DNA of 64,000 nt from Microbacterium luteolum (GTDB lineage: Bacteria > Actinomycetota > Actinomycetes > Actinomycetales > Microbacteriaceae). This document shows, piece by piece, positions 9,132-17,662 of the stretch (positions within the stretch are counted from its first letter, which is position 1; each line of letters begins with the position of its first letter). The stretch spans positions 1,462,950-1,526,949 of the forward strand of contig NZ_BAAAUN010000001.1 in NCBI RefSeq assembly GCF_039533965.1. Reading direction: 5' to 3'. The notes beneath the pieces are model-generated. The model was not told the origin of the DNA. It saw nothing but the letters and a program-made list of their open reading frames with translations, and did not search any database. The position numbers and the translations under genes were made by a program.

Positions 9132-10936
9132 GCCTCGGCACCCTTCGCGAGGCGGATCGGCTCGATGACCACCGTGTCGTTGTTCCGCGGGCTCGCGAAC
9201 ATGCGCTCCATCCATCCGGTCTTGTCGAGTCGTTCCGGGGTGATCACATCAGCCCGCGTGTGCGAGACCTTCGGGTGGAACGGACGCTCGAGGTTCTCGC
9301 GCGACCCGACGAGCTCTTCGTGCAGCTTCTCCCCCGGGCGCAGACCCGTGAACACGATCTCGATGTTCTTGCCCGACATCGCGACCATGCGCTTCGCGAC
9401 CTCGAGGATCGACACGGGCTCGCCCATGTCGAGGATGAGCACCTCGCCGGCGCGGCCGATGGCTCCCGCCTGGACCACGAGCTGGCAGGCCTCCGGGATC
9501 GTCATGAAGTACCGCGTCGCATCCGGGTGGGTCACCGTGATCGGGCGTCCGTCGGCGATGAGCCGCTGGAACGTCGGCAGCATCGAACCGCGACTGCCGA
9601 TGACGTTGCCGAAGCGCACCGAGAGGTAGCGCATCCCGGTCTGCTCGCCGGCCCACGCGGTGAGCTTCTCGGCGACGCGCTTGGAGTGCCCGAGCACGCT
9701 CGTGGGGTTGGCCGCCTTGTCGGTCGAGATGTTGACGAAGGTCGACACCCCGACGCGGCGAGCCGCGTTGAGCACGTTGAGCGAACCGATGACGTTCGTC
9801 TTCCAGGCCTCGTCGGGGTACTGCTCGAGCATCGGGAGGTGCTTCAGCGCCGCCGCGTGGAAGACCACCTCGGGCTGCCGCTCGTCGAAGATCCGGTCGA
9901 GGAGCTCGACGTCGCGGATGTCGGCGAGCACCACGTCGTTCGTGTCGAGCAGACCGTGCCCGGACGTGCCCAGCTGGGCGTCCTGCAGCCCGGTCTCGTC
10001 GCGGTCGAGCATGATCAGCTCGCTCGGCCCGTACTTCGCGAGCTGTCGGCAGAGCTCCGAGCCGATCGATCCGCCGGCACCCGTGACCAGTACGCGTCGT
10101 CCGGTCACGTAGCCGGCGATCAGCTCGACGTTGGTGTCGACCGGATGCCGGCCGATGAGGTCCTCGATGCTGATGTCGCGGACGTCGCTGATCGACCCCT
10201 CCCCCGACTTCAGGCTGTGGAGCGAGGGCGTGACCGCGACACGAAGACCGGCGGCCTCGGCGCGGTCGCTGAGCTTGCGCAGGAGTGAGCTGTCGGCGCT
10301 GCCGATCGCGATGATGGCGAGCTCGGCTCCGGTGCGCTGGACGGCCTCGGTGAAATCGCGGGTGGTGCCGATGACCGACACTCCCCGCAGCCGCAGGTTG
10401 CGCTTGTCCGGGTCGTCGTCGAGCAGTCCGACCGCGCGGATCGGCGACGCCGGATCGGTGGTGACGTTGGCGAGCAGCTTGTCGGCGATGAAGCCGGCAC
10501 CGACGATGAGCGCCGGCGAGGCGTCTTCCCCGGGCTTGCGTGCGCGTTCGATGAGGAGGCGGGCGAAGTAGCGCACGCCGAACATCAGCAGCAGGACGAA
10601 CGGGAACGCGAGCAGCAGCGTGCCGCGCGGCACCCCGACGGCCGGGCCGATCGGGATCACGAGCAGCGACAGCGCGACGGCCTCGATCACGACGATGATG
10701 CCGACGGCACGGACCTCATCGAAGGAGCCGTAGGTGAAGCGGCCGCGATACAGCGCGGTGACATAGCCGACGATGATCTGGATCGCGCCCGCGATGAGCG
10801 CGAGCACCGTGGTCGAGATCCAGCCGCGCGCGTCCATCATGAACTCGAAACGCAGGGCGATCGCGAGCACGACGCCGAAGCTCCAGGAGAGTCCGTCGAC
10901 GATCGCGGCGAGCATCCGGCGTCGCTTCTGCGTCAC
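9128..10936 (-). CDS. pglF: PglF-like membrane UDP-GlcNAc 4,6-dehydratase
   Basis: The 602-residue protein has about four N-terminal membrane segments, a first Rossmann-like domain (LIVGAGFIADKLL) and a C-terminal SDR dehydratase domain with GAGGSIGSELCRQL, FHAAALKHLPMLEQYP and a GHSKRVAEK catalytic motif. This is the PglF/CapD/WbpM layout. It should convert UDP-GlcNAc to the UDP-4-keto-6-deoxy sugar used by PglE. The GTG at 10936 has GGAGG five bases upstream and is the preferred start. A TTG at 11002 would lengthen the protein by 22 residues, but it coincides with a candidate -35 box. This is the first gene of the leftward operon. Confidence 0.9.
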   Translation of the reverse strand: MTQKRRRMLAAIVDGLSWSFGVVLAIALRFEFMMDARGWISTTVLALIAGAIQIIVGYVTALYRGRFTYGSFDEVRAVGIIVVIEAVALSLLVIPIGPAVGVPRGTLLLAFPFVLLLMFGVRYFARLLIERARKPGEDASPALIVGAGFIADKLLANVTTDPASPIRAVGLLDDDPDKRNLRLRGVSVIGTTRDFTEAVQRTGAELAIIAIGSADSSLLRKLSDRAEAAGLRVAVTPSLHSLKSGEGSISDVRDISIEDLIGRHPVDTNVELIAGYVTGRRVLVTGAGGSIGSELCRQLAKYGPSELIMLDRDETGLQDAQLGTSGHGLLDTNDVVLADIRDVELLDRIFDERQPEVVFHAAALKHLPMLEQYPDEAWKTNVIGSLNVLNAARRVGVSTFVNISTDKAANPTSVLGHSKRVAEKLTAWAGEQTGMRYLSVRFGNVIGSRGSMLPTFQRLIADGRPITVTHPDATRYFMTIPEACQLVVQAGAIGRAGEVLILDMGEPVSILEVAKRMVAMSGKNIEIVFTGLRPGEKLHEELVGSRENLERPFHPKVSHTRADVITPERLDKTGWMERMFASPRNNDTVVIEPIRLAKGAEA

Positions 10937-10972
10937 GGAAACCTCCGAGAATATCGGAATATCGCCTGTCGA

Positions 10973-11002
10973 AGTATCGACGAACGCCTTTTTCGCACTC
11001 AA
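10973..11002 (-). promoter_or_regulatory. Candidate promoter of the leftward glycan operon
   Basis: Reading leftward, TTGAGT (11002-10997) is followed after 18 bases by GATACT (10978-10973), about 37 bases before the pglF GTG. The stretch is AT-rich compared with its surroundings and contains the short palindrome TCGAAGTATCGA. The fit to sigma-70 boxes is moderate and no start site is known. Confidence 0.45.
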
Positions 11003-11074
11003 GACTGGAAGCCCCCTCAGACTTACTCACTCCCCTGGAGCTATGTTCTCACAGGTATTGAGCAGGTTCGTGTC

Positions 11075-12229
11075 TTAGGGCGTCCCTTCGCCCTCGGGCG
11101 GCGTCTCCGGATCCGGCGGCATCTCCGTCACCGGCGGGTCCGTCGGGGTGGTCGTGTCCGACGGCGGTGCGGTCTGCTGGGTATCGTTTCGCCGGGTGGT
11201 CTGCCGCGTGCTCTGCTCCTGGTCGGCATCCACCTGCGCCTGATCGGCGGCCACGGCGACGAACGCATCCCGGTACCCCTCGAGCGCCGTCACCCCTGCG
11301 GCACCCCAGAGTCCGCTCGCGCCGACGCGGGCCGCGGCTTCGGCCAGTCGCGCCTGCAGCGCGTCATCCGCATCGGGGAAGCCGGACTTCGCGGCCTCCG
11401 CACTGCCGGCGAAGGTCGCGGCATAGGCGGCCACCGCTGCATCCGCCGGGGGACGGAGCGCGTCGAGCTGCGTGCGGATCGAACGCATCTCGGCGGTCGC
11501 CCCGTCGAGGGCGACCAGCTTCTCCTGCGCCCCGTCGATGGCACTTCCCACGTCTTCCAGCGACTCCTCGTCGATGTCTCCGCGCCGGTACTCCGCCGGC
11601 ACCTTCGGCACCGTGATCGCCGCGAGACCCGCCGCATAGGCGTCGACGGACGCGAGCGCCGTCGCCAGCGCCGCGGGATCCGTGACCGGGATCACGTCGC
11701 CATCGGATGCCGGATCCGGCGCCGTGCCCGTCGACACCAGGGCGCTGCGCAAGACAGCGGCGGCCGCCGTCTGGGTCTCGATGTCGCTCACGATGCGGTT
11801 CCTCGTGGCGGTCAGCGCCTGGTGCGCGTTCTGGAGGGTCGCCTCATCGGCCTCGAGCGACACGAGCGAGCTCGCTGCCGGACTCGCCGTCGCCATCTGC
11901 ACGCCGCCGACCGCCGCTGCCGCGACCGCGGCGACCACGGCGAGCGCACCGACCGACGTGGCCAGAGGGTCCCAGCGCCGGCGCGTCCGTGTGGCAGGAC
12001 GCGAGGCATCCGCGGTCCCGACCGCGATCGGCGCGGCGTTCTGCGCGGCGGCCTCGACCCTGCGCATCAGCTCGTCCGTGTCCGCCAGGGGCCGAACGGG
12101 ACCGCGCGTGTCGCGCGGCTCGCCGATCATCTCGCGCAGGCGCCGGACCGTGTGATGATCGTCCAGCTGCGCACGTCCCGGTGCATCGCTGCGCGGGCCG
12201 TTCGGGAAGAGTGCGCTCAGACCAGTCAT
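11075..12229 (-). CDS. Hypothetical single-pass membrane protein with helical stalk and Pro/Thr tail
   Basis: I do not recognise a family for this 384-residue product. It has a charged cytoplasmic N terminus (about 110 residues), one hydrophobic segment around VGALAVVAAVAAAAVGGVQM, a long Ala-rich region with heptad-like helices, and a low-complexity tail rich in Thr, Pro, Asp and Glu (TPTDPPVTEMPPDPETPPEG). It probably sits in the membrane with most of the protein outside. The ATG at 12229 has GAAGG at a suitable distance. It is divergent from the chain-length/BY-kinase genes and adjacent to the glycan operon, so a role in export or anchoring of the glycan is possible but only a guess from position. 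Confidence 0.7.
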   Translation of the reverse strand: MTGLSALFPNGPRSDAPGRAQLDDHHTVRRLREMIGEPRDTRGPVRPLADTDELMRRVEAAAQNAAPIAVGTADASRPATRTRRRWDPLATSVGALAVVAAVAAAAVGGVQMATASPAASSLVSLEADEATLQNAHQALTATRNRIVSDIETQTAAAAVLRSALVSTGTAPDPASDGDVIPVTDPAALATALASVDAYAAGLAAITVPKVPAEYRRGDIDEESLEDVGSAIDGAQEKLVALDGATAEMRSIRTQLDALRPPADAAVAAYAATFAGSAEAAKSGFPDADDALQARLAEAAARVGASGLWGAAGVTALEGYRDAFVAVAADQAQVDADQEQSTRQTTRRNDTQQTAPPSDTTTPTDPPVTEMPPDPETPPEGEGTP

Positions 12230-12300
12230 GGTGCCTTCGTCGGAATCGGTAGTCTCAGAAGACGATACCGCCGATCCGCGACGCACCGACCGGGAGAGCA

Positions 12301-13665
12301 ATGGAGTTCCGCGACTACGTCCGCGTCCTGCGAAGGCAGATCGTGCTGATCGTCGCCGGGGCCGTCATCGGGCTCTCCACCGGCGCGCTCGTCGCGATGC
12401 TCACCCCGCAGCGGTTCGAAGCCTCGGCCGAGGTCATGGTCACGGTGCAGGTCGGCGACACGGCGACGCCGGCCGAGCGGGCGCTCGCCACCAGCTACGC
12501 GATGCAGACCGTCGGAACCTACCGGGCGATCCTCACCAGCACGCTGGTGCTCGCGCCGGTGATCGAGGACCTCGATCTCCCCACCACACCGGCCGGCCTC
12601 GCGGGACGCATCCAGACGAGCGCCGCGCTCAACAGCGCGATCATCACGATCAGCGTCGAACACGGCAACCCGGGCCAGGCCGCCCGCATCGCGAACGCGG
12701 TCACCGAGAGCTTCACGAGCGTCGTCACCGAGACGCTCGAGAAGCGCGAGCAGCAGACCGCGTACTCCGTGCGTCTCGTCACGCTCCAGGCCGCGCAGGT
12801 CCCGACCACGGCGGTCGCACCGAACATGCAGCTCTCGCTCACGCTCGGCGGGATCATCGGCCTCGCCGCCGGCATCGGGATCGCACTCCTCCGTGCGACG
12901 CTCGACCAGCGGGTGCGCACGGCATCCGACGTCGAGGCTGCGGTCGCCGCGCCCGTGCTCGGGCAGATCCCCCTGGATCCCGACACCTCCGAGCACCCTC
13001 TCGCGGTCAGCGCCGCGCCGCACGGTGCCAGAGCAGAGGCGTTCCGCGCCCTGCGCACCAACGTGCGCTTCCTCTTCACCGAGGGCCAGGGCGTGTTCGT
13101 GATCACGAGCTCCGGCCCCGGAGAGGGCAAGTCGACGACGGCCGGCAACCTGGCCCTCGCGTTCGCCGATGCCGGCCACCGCGTCGCCCTGATCGACGGC
13201 GACCTCCGCCTCCCGCGCGTCGCCGAGTACTTCGGCATCGAGGGCGGGATCGGCCTCAGCGACGTGCTCGCCGGGCGCGTCGACCTGAACGACGTGATCC
13301 AGCCCTGGGGGCGCAGCGCGCTCTTCCTCCTTCCCTCGGGCACCGTTCCGCCGAATCCGGCCGAGCTCCTCGGCTCCCGTGCGATGGCGCAGCTCGTCGA
13401 GGCGCTCAGGGACGCATTCGACGTCGTGATCATCGACGCGCCCCCGCTGCTTCTCGTGACGGATGCCGCCGTGATCGCCCGCGTGGCGACCGGCGCCATC
13501 CTCGTCGCCGCTTCCGGCGCGACGCACGCCACCCGCCTTGCCGACGCGGCGAAGAGCATCGAAGCCGTCGACGCCCGCGTGCTCGGAACCGTCGTCACGA
13601 AGGTGCCGGTCCGCGGCGGCGACAAGAATCCGTACGGCATGGAGGTCGAGCGAGTCAGCCGCTGA
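12301..13665 (+). CDS. Wzz/BY-kinase fusion lacking a C-terminal tyrosine cluster
   Basis: The 454-residue protein fuses a chain-length-determinant (Wzz) domain to a cytoplasmic ATPase of the CpsD/CapB type. The Wzz part has a first membrane segment at residues 15-35 and a second at about 180-198. The ATPase has Walker A SSGPGEGKSTTAGN, Walker A' VALIDGDLRLP and Walker B DVVIIDAPPLL. The C terminus ends KNPYGMEVERVSR with just one tyrosine, so the usual autophosphorylated cluster is absent. It precedes a paralogue that has the cluster. RBS GGGAG lies just before the ATG. The protein should help control polymer length and export, perhaps in mixed oligomers with its neighbour. Confidence 0.9.
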   Translation: MEFRDYVRVLRRQIVLIVAGAVIGLSTGALVAMLTPQRFEASAEVMVTVQVGDTATPAERALATSYAMQTVGTYRAILTSTLVLAPVIEDLDLPTTPAGLAGRIQTSAALNSAIITISVEHGNPGQAARIANAVTESFTSVVTETLEKREQQTAYSVRLVTLQAAQVPTTAVAPNMQLSLTLGGIIGLAAGIGIALLRATLDQRVRTASDVEAAVAAPVLGQIPLDPDTSEHPLAVSAAPHGARAEAFRALRTNVRFLFTEGQGVFVITSSGPGEGKSTTAGNLALAFADAGHRVALIDGDLRLPRVAEYFGIEGGIGLSDVLAGRVDLNDVIQPWGRSALFLLPSGTVPPNPAELLGSRAMAQLVEALRDAFDVVIIDAPPLLLVTDAAVIARVATGAILVAASGATHATRLADAAKSIEAVDARVLGTVVTKVPVRGGDKNPYGMEVERVSR

Positions 13666-13776
13666 CGCGCCCCGCACGGTGCGCGTCAGCGGCGTGCACC
13701 GTGAAACAATGTCGAGAACCGTCTTGCGGCTGGTCTGAGCAGACCGAGACCGCACACAACAGGGGGAATCTGCCGC

Positions 13777-15186
13777 GTGGAACTTCGCGACTATGTGCGT
13801 ATCCTGCACCGCAATTGGATCCTGATCCTCATACTGCTGATCCTCGGCCTCGCCGCGGGTGCCGGATACGCGGCGCTGCAGCAGCCCAAGTACGTGGCCT
13901 CCACGCAGCTGTACGTCTCTGTCCACACCGAAGGCGCCGCGACCGGTGACCTCGTGCAGGGCACCACCTTCGCCCGCCAGATGGTGACCAGCTACGTCGA
14001 CGTCGTCAGCACGGCGCTCGTGCTCGAACCCGTCATCGACGAACTCGGCCTCGACGACAGCGTGGCGGGGCTCAGCGACCGCGTGACGGCCACGACCCCG
14101 CTGAACACCGTGCTGATCGACATCACCGTCACCGACGGCGATGCCGAGCAGGCCGCGGACATCGCCAACACGGTCGCGTCGAGCTTCCAGGACGCGGTCC
14201 AGGAGACGCTCGAGCAGCCCGCGGTCGAGGGCGCCGTGAGCCCCGTGCAGATCACCGTGACCGAGCCGGCCGTCACCCCGACACAGCCGACCAGCCCCAA
14301 CGTGCGGATGCTCATCATCCTCGGCGGCATCATCGGCCTGGCGGTGGGCATCGCGATCGCGACACTGCGCACCGTGCTCGACAACCGCATCCACACGCTC
14401 CACGACATCGAGGCGCTCACCGACCGTCCGGTGCTCGGCGGCATCGCCTACGACCCGGAGGCGACCAAGCGTCCGCTGATCGTGCACGCCGATCCGCGCA
14501 GCCCCCGCGCCGAGTCGTTCCGCAGCCTTCGCACCAACCTGCAGTTCCTGAACGTCGACGCGGGGCCGCGGATCTTCGTGATCTCCAGCGCCGGCCCCGG
14601 CGAGGGCAAGTCGACGACGACCGCGAACCTCGCGATCGCCCTCGCCGAGACCGGCGCACGCGTCGCGCTCGTCGACGGCGACCTGCGGCTGCCGCGCGTG
14701 GCGGACTACATGGACATCGAAGGCAGCGTCGGCCTCACCGACGTGCTCATCGGGCGCATCGACGTGGCCGACGCCCTGCAGAAGTGGGGCACCAACGACC
14801 TGTTCGTGCTGCCGAGCGGACAGGTGCCGCCCAACCCGAGCGAGATGCTGGGCTCCGCCGCCATGGACCAGGTGCTGGCGCCGCTCGGCGAGTACTTCGA
14901 CTACGTGCTCATCGACGCGCCGCCGCTCCTCCTCGTCACAGATGCCGCGGTCGTCGGCAGCAAGACGCGCGGCGTCATCATCGCCGCAGCGTCCGGCAAG
15001 ACGAAGAAGCAGGAGCTCGAGGGCGCCTTGCGCTCGCTCGAGACCGCCGGCGTGAATCTGCTGGGCGTGGTCGTCACGATGCTGCCGACCAAGGGTCCCG
15101 ACAGCTACGGCTACGGCGCGTACACCTATGGCGCGACCCACACCGAGGACGCGCCCGCGAAGAAGCGCAAGCGCGCCAAGGCCTGA
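13777..15186 (+). CDS. Wzz/BY-kinase fusion (polysaccharide tyrosine autokinase)
   Basis: The 469-residue protein repeats the layout of the gene before it: first membrane segment near residues 14-32 (WILILILLILGLAAGAGY), Wzz domain, second membrane segment near residues 178-196, and a BY-kinase domain with SSAGPGEGKSTTTAN, VALVDGDLRLP and YVLIDAPPLL. The end contains DSYGYGAYTYGATH, four tyrosines in a cluster, the expected autophosphorylation site, followed by a Lys/Arg-rich tail. The start is a GTG at 13777 behind GGGGGAAT. Autophosphorylation cycles of such proteins govern polysaccharide polymerisation and export. With the adjacent glycan operon this is the likely copolymerase. Confidence 0.93.
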   Translation: MELRDYVRILHRNWILILILLILGLAAGAGYAALQQPKYVASTQLYVSVHTEGAATGDLVQGTTFARQMVTSYVDVVSTALVLEPVIDELGLDDSVAGLSDRVTATTPLNTVLIDITVTDGDAEQAADIANTVASSFQDAVQETLEQPAVEGAVSPVQITVTEPAVTPTQPTSPNVRMLIILGGIIGLAVGIAIATLRTVLDNRIHTLHDIEALTDRPVLGGIAYDPEATKRPLIVHADPRSPRAESFRSLRTNLQFLNVDAGPRIFVISSAGPGEGKSTTTANLAIALAETGARVALVDGDLRLPRVADYMDIEGSVGLTDVLIGRIDVADALQKWGTNDLFVLPSGQVPPNPSEMLGSAAMDQVLAPLGEYFDYVLIDAPPLLLVTDAAVVGSKTRGVIIAAASGKTKKQELEGALRSLETAGVNLLGVVVTMLPTKGPDSYGYGAYTYGATHTEDAPAKKRKRAKA

Positions 15187-15215
15187 CTCCTCCTCCCCCG
15201 ACCGGGCGCTTTCGC

Positions 15216-15278
15216 CGCTCCCGTGGCCCCCGTGGCGGGTGTTTCGGCCGAACACCCGCCACACCTGCCACGGGAGCG
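15216..15278. repeat. 63-bp palindrome, copy 1, left of the AbiEi/DUF559 gene
   Basis: The left arm runs CGCTCCCGTGGC, four variable bases, GTGGCGGGTGTTTCGG. The right arm is its reverse complement except at the four variable bases and one extra T near the centre. The element lies 29 bases past the BY-kinase stop. A second copy of the same size and core is at 16318. It could act as a terminator (a short T run follows) or be a REP-like mobile palindrome. Confidence 0.85.
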
Positions 15279-15335
15279 TCTTTCTGCCTGTGGAGGACAG
15301 GGACGGGCGGGGTGGCGGATGCGGATGCTGGGGGC

Positions 15336-16316
15336 ATGACCCGGATCGGAGAGCTGCCGCCGTCGCTCGGACCACACTTCAGCGTCGCGGAAGCGCGAGA
15401 GGCGGGGGTGCCACGCAGCCGCTTGCGGGCGAATGATCTCGCCGCGCCGTTCCGCGGGATGCGCCGCCGTTCCGATGTCGGCGGGACGGATGCTCCGGCA
15501 GAAGCCGCCTCCACGCCCGGACCCCACCGGGCCGAGCAGATGCAGCGCCGCGCCCGCGCGCACGAATACGCACCGCGGATGCACCCGGAGCACTTCTTCG
15601 CCCAAGAGACCGCTGCTGCGCTGTGGGGTGCTCCGCTTCCTCTCTTCCGCCGCCTCGGAGAGGATGACGAAGACCTTCCCGTGCACGTCGGGGTCTTCGG
15701 CACCGGCTCACTGCCCCGCCTCGCAGGGGTGACGGGACATCGCATGCGTCAGACGACGACCGCCGTGTGCACGCTCGATGGACTGCGCGTCACCACTCCG
15801 GCGAGCACCTGGGCGAGTCTCGGCACTCTACCTCTGCACGACCTCGTCGCTCTCGGGGACTACTTCTGCCGCGTGTGGAGGCCGGGGTACGGTCGCCCCG
15901 ACACCGACCGGCGGCCGCTGACGACGCCGGCGAGGTTGCGCGCCGCCACGGCATCCGGTCGGCGGGTCGGCGTCCGCCGACTACGGGAGGCGCTCACGCT
16001 GGTGCGCACCGATGCCTGGTCGCCACGCGAGAGCAAGGTGCGCTGCATCCTGGTCGAGGCTTCGCTTCCGGAGCCGGAACTCAACATCGACGTCTACGAC
16101 GAACACGGCGGATTCATCGCCTGCGTCGACCTGGCTTACCCGGGACGGAAGGTCGCCGTCGAGTATCACGGCATCTGGCACAGTTCGACGTACGCGCACG
16201 ATGTGGAACGCATCGCCCGCTTGCGGGCCGCGGGTTGGACGGTGATCGAGGTGACCGCCGATCTCGTCCGCCGCCCCGCCGACCTGATCTCCCGCGTCCG
16301 CCAGGCTCTCGGCTGA
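15336..16316 (+). CDS. AbiEi-like winged helix plus DUF559 nuclease-fold protein
   Basis: The 326-residue product has an N-terminal segment (residues 14-43, FSVAEAREAGVPRSRLRAND) like the AbiEi antitoxin winged-helix domain. Its C-terminal 100 residues resemble DUF559, a Vsr-related PD-(D/E)XK fold. Candidate metal or catalytic residues are in ESKVR, CVDLAYPGRK and VAVEYHGIWH, followed by the usual AGWTVIEVTADLV strand. Such proteins are frequent in Actinobacteria and have no established function. No AbiEii-type toxin gene is adjacent. The gene is bracketed by two related 63-bp palindromes and interrupts the glycan locus. The ATG at 15336 was chosen because homology begins right after it and the upstream frame overlaps the kinase gene. 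Confidence 0.75.
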   Translation: MTRIGELPPSLGPHFSVAEAREAGVPRSRLRANDLAAPFRGMRRRSDVGGTDAPAEAASTPGPHRAEQMQRRARAHEYAPRMHPEHFFAQETAAALWGAPLPLFRRLGEDDEDLPVHVGVFGTGSLPRLAGVTGHRMRQTTTAVCTLDGLRVTTPASTWASLGTLPLHDLVALGDYFCRVWRPGYGRPDTDRRPLTTPARLRAATASGRRVGVRRLREALTLVRTDAWSPRESKVRCILVEASLPEPELNIDVYDEHGGFIACVDLAYPGRKVAVEYHGIWHSSTYAHDVERIARLRAAGWTVIEVTADLVRRPADLISRVRQALG

Positions 16317-16317
16317 G

Positions 16318-16380
16318 CGTTCCCGTGGCACTTGTGGCGGGTATTCGGCCCGAACACCCGCCACAAGTGCCACGGGAACG
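16318..16380. repeat. 63-bp palindrome, copy 2, right of the AbiEi/DUF559 gene
   Basis: The arms read CGTTCCCGTGGCACTTGTGG and CGGGT(A/G)TTCGG around a single central C, with one mismatch over 31 pairs. It begins two bases after the DUF559 stop and ends at the stop of the convergent gtrA gene. Core bases match copy 1, while the four variable bases (ACTT here) are paired with complementary bases in the other arm, as expected for a structure under selection. Confidence 0.88.
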
Positions 16381-16821
16381 TCAGGGCTTCGCCCGGAAGA
16401 CGACCCAGTGGTACAGGACGAAGCGCAGCAGCACGACGATCACGATGCTCACCAGGTTCACGGCGTTGACCGCGAACGCACCGGGGGCGCGACCGAGCGA
16501 CGAGGCCACCAGCTCGACGCCGGCCCACACGAGAGCGGCGCCGATCGCCGTGCACACCGCATTGGTCGCGAGGAACAGCAGGACCTCGGCGATGCGGCCG
16601 CGGCGGTCGCGGTGCCGGAACGTCCACTCGCGGTTCCCGATGTAGGCGTTCACGAGGGCGACCAGCGAGGCGGCGATCTTGGCGGCGACGACGTCCCAGC
16701 CCCACACGTAGACGAGGAGGTTGAAGACGCCGATCTCGATCAGGGTGCTCAGCCCTCCGACGACGAGGAAGCGGCTGCCGACGCCGACGAAGCGGCGCAG
16801 TCGGGAGGGGGGAGGATTCAT
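16381..16821 (-). CDS. GtrA family membrane protein, putative polyprenyl-phosphate-sugar flippase
   Basis: The 146-residue protein has four hydrophobic segments, including FLVVGGLSTLIEIGVFNLLVY near the start and VSIVIVVLLRFVLYHWVVF at the end, and the NAYIGNREWTF motif between helices two and three that marks the GtrA/DPMS-associated family. GtrA proteins are thought to move undecaprenyl-phosphate-linked hexose across the membrane. The gene is divergent from a GT2 and a GT-C gene, which fits a three-part side-chain glycosylation module. No clear Shine-Dalgarno precedes the ATG at 16821, so it may be leaderless. Confidence 0.9.
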   Translation of the reverse strand: MNPPPSRLRRFVGVGSRFLVVGGLSTLIEIGVFNLLVYVWGWDVVAAKIAASLVALVNAYIGNREWTFRHRDRRGRIAEVLLFLATNAVCTAIGAALVWAGVELVASSLGRAPGAFAVNAVNLVSIVIVVLLRFVLYHWVVFRAKP

Positions 16822-17662
16822 GGCTCAACTAGGCTACTTGCAGAATGCCCTGCGCCCTGCCATCCCTAGGACCCCTGTGACTCTCAGCCATCTCGCCATC
16901 GTCATGCCCGCCTTCAACGAGGTCGAGGGCATCCGGGGCTTCATCGACGAGATCCGGGATTCCGTGTCTCCACTGGCCGACCGCGTCACGTTCCACATCG
17001 CCGACGATCGCTCGACGGATGCCACGGCATCGGTGTTCGACGACGTCGCCGACGTGACGGTCGACGTGCAGCCGGTGAACCGCGGACACGGCCCGACCGC
17101 TCTCGCCGCCTACCGCGCCGGACTCGCCACCGGCCCGACGGTGCTCATCCACGTCGACGGCGACGGGCAGTTCTACGGCCGCGACTTCCCCCGCCTGCTC
17201 GCCGCTCTGGACCAGGCGGATGCCGACGTCGTCCACGGCGTCCGCGACGGGCGCACCGACCCCTGGTACCGGAAGGTCCTCACCTCGGCCGTCGGCCTGC
17301 TGATCGCCCTCGCCGCGGGGCGCCGCATCCCGGACGTCAACACTCCGCTGCGCGCCTACCGGCCCGACGCCCTGCAGGCTCTGCTCGACGCGATCCCCGC
17401 CGACGCGTCGGTGCCGCACGTGCACTTCTCGCTGGCCGAGGCCCGTGCCGGCTTCACGGTGCGCTACCTGCGGGTGGCCAGCATCCCCCGTCGCGGCGCG
17501 TCCTCCACGGGCACGATGTGGGGCCGCGGCAACGGTGTCAGCCTGCCGCCCAAGCGTCTGCGCGCGTTCGTGCGCACCGCGCTCGTGGAGGCCTGGACCC
17601 TGTCGCTGCGCCCCTCGGCCCCGCTTCGCGGCATCCGTCGGCCGGAGCCCGTCGCGCGATGA
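16820..17662 (+). CDS. GT2 family glycosyltransferase, DPM1/GtrB-like
   Basis: The product (280 residues from the ATG at 16820) is a GT-A glycosyltransferase: AIVMPAFNEVEGI, IADDRSTDAT, HVDGDGQFYGRD with the metal-binding DGD, and PDVNTPLRAYR. These match polyprenyl-phosphate sugar synthases, but the two C-terminal membrane helices of GtrB are absent, so it is probably peripheral. The ATG at 16820 follows GGAGG by four bases. A GTG at 16877 (19 codons later, preceded by AGGA) would begin directly before the conserved core and would leave room for divergent promoters. Both are plausible. It overlaps the next gene by ATGA. Confidence 0.85.
   Translation: MAQLGYLQNALRPAIPRTPVTLSHLAIVMPAFNEVEGIRGFIDEIRDSVSPLADRVTFHIADDRSTDATASVFDDVADVTVDVQPVNRGHGPTALAAYRAGLATGPTVLIHVDGDGQFYGRDFPRLLAALDQADADVVHGVRDGRTDPWYRKVLTSAVGLLIALAAGRRIPDVNTPLRAYRPDALQALLDAIPADASVPHVHFSLAEARAGFTVRYLRVASIPRRGASSTGTMWGRGNGVSLPPKRLRAFVRTALVEAWTLSLRPSAPLRGIRRPEPVAR

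Noticed and set aside
10937..11002. Extended N terminus of PglF from a TTG at 11002
   Set aside because: The TTG coincides with a candidate -35 box, and the GTG at 10936 has GGAGG at ideal distance.
12226..15375. Very long open frame antisense to the BY-kinase genes
   Set aside because: It lies opposite two well-defined genes, its translation is low-complexity Arg/His/Gly-rich, and high GC content makes such frames common.
15216..16380. Composite insertion sequence or transposon
   Set aside because: No transposase and no target-site duplication is apparent; only the two palindromes and one nuclease-like gene are present.
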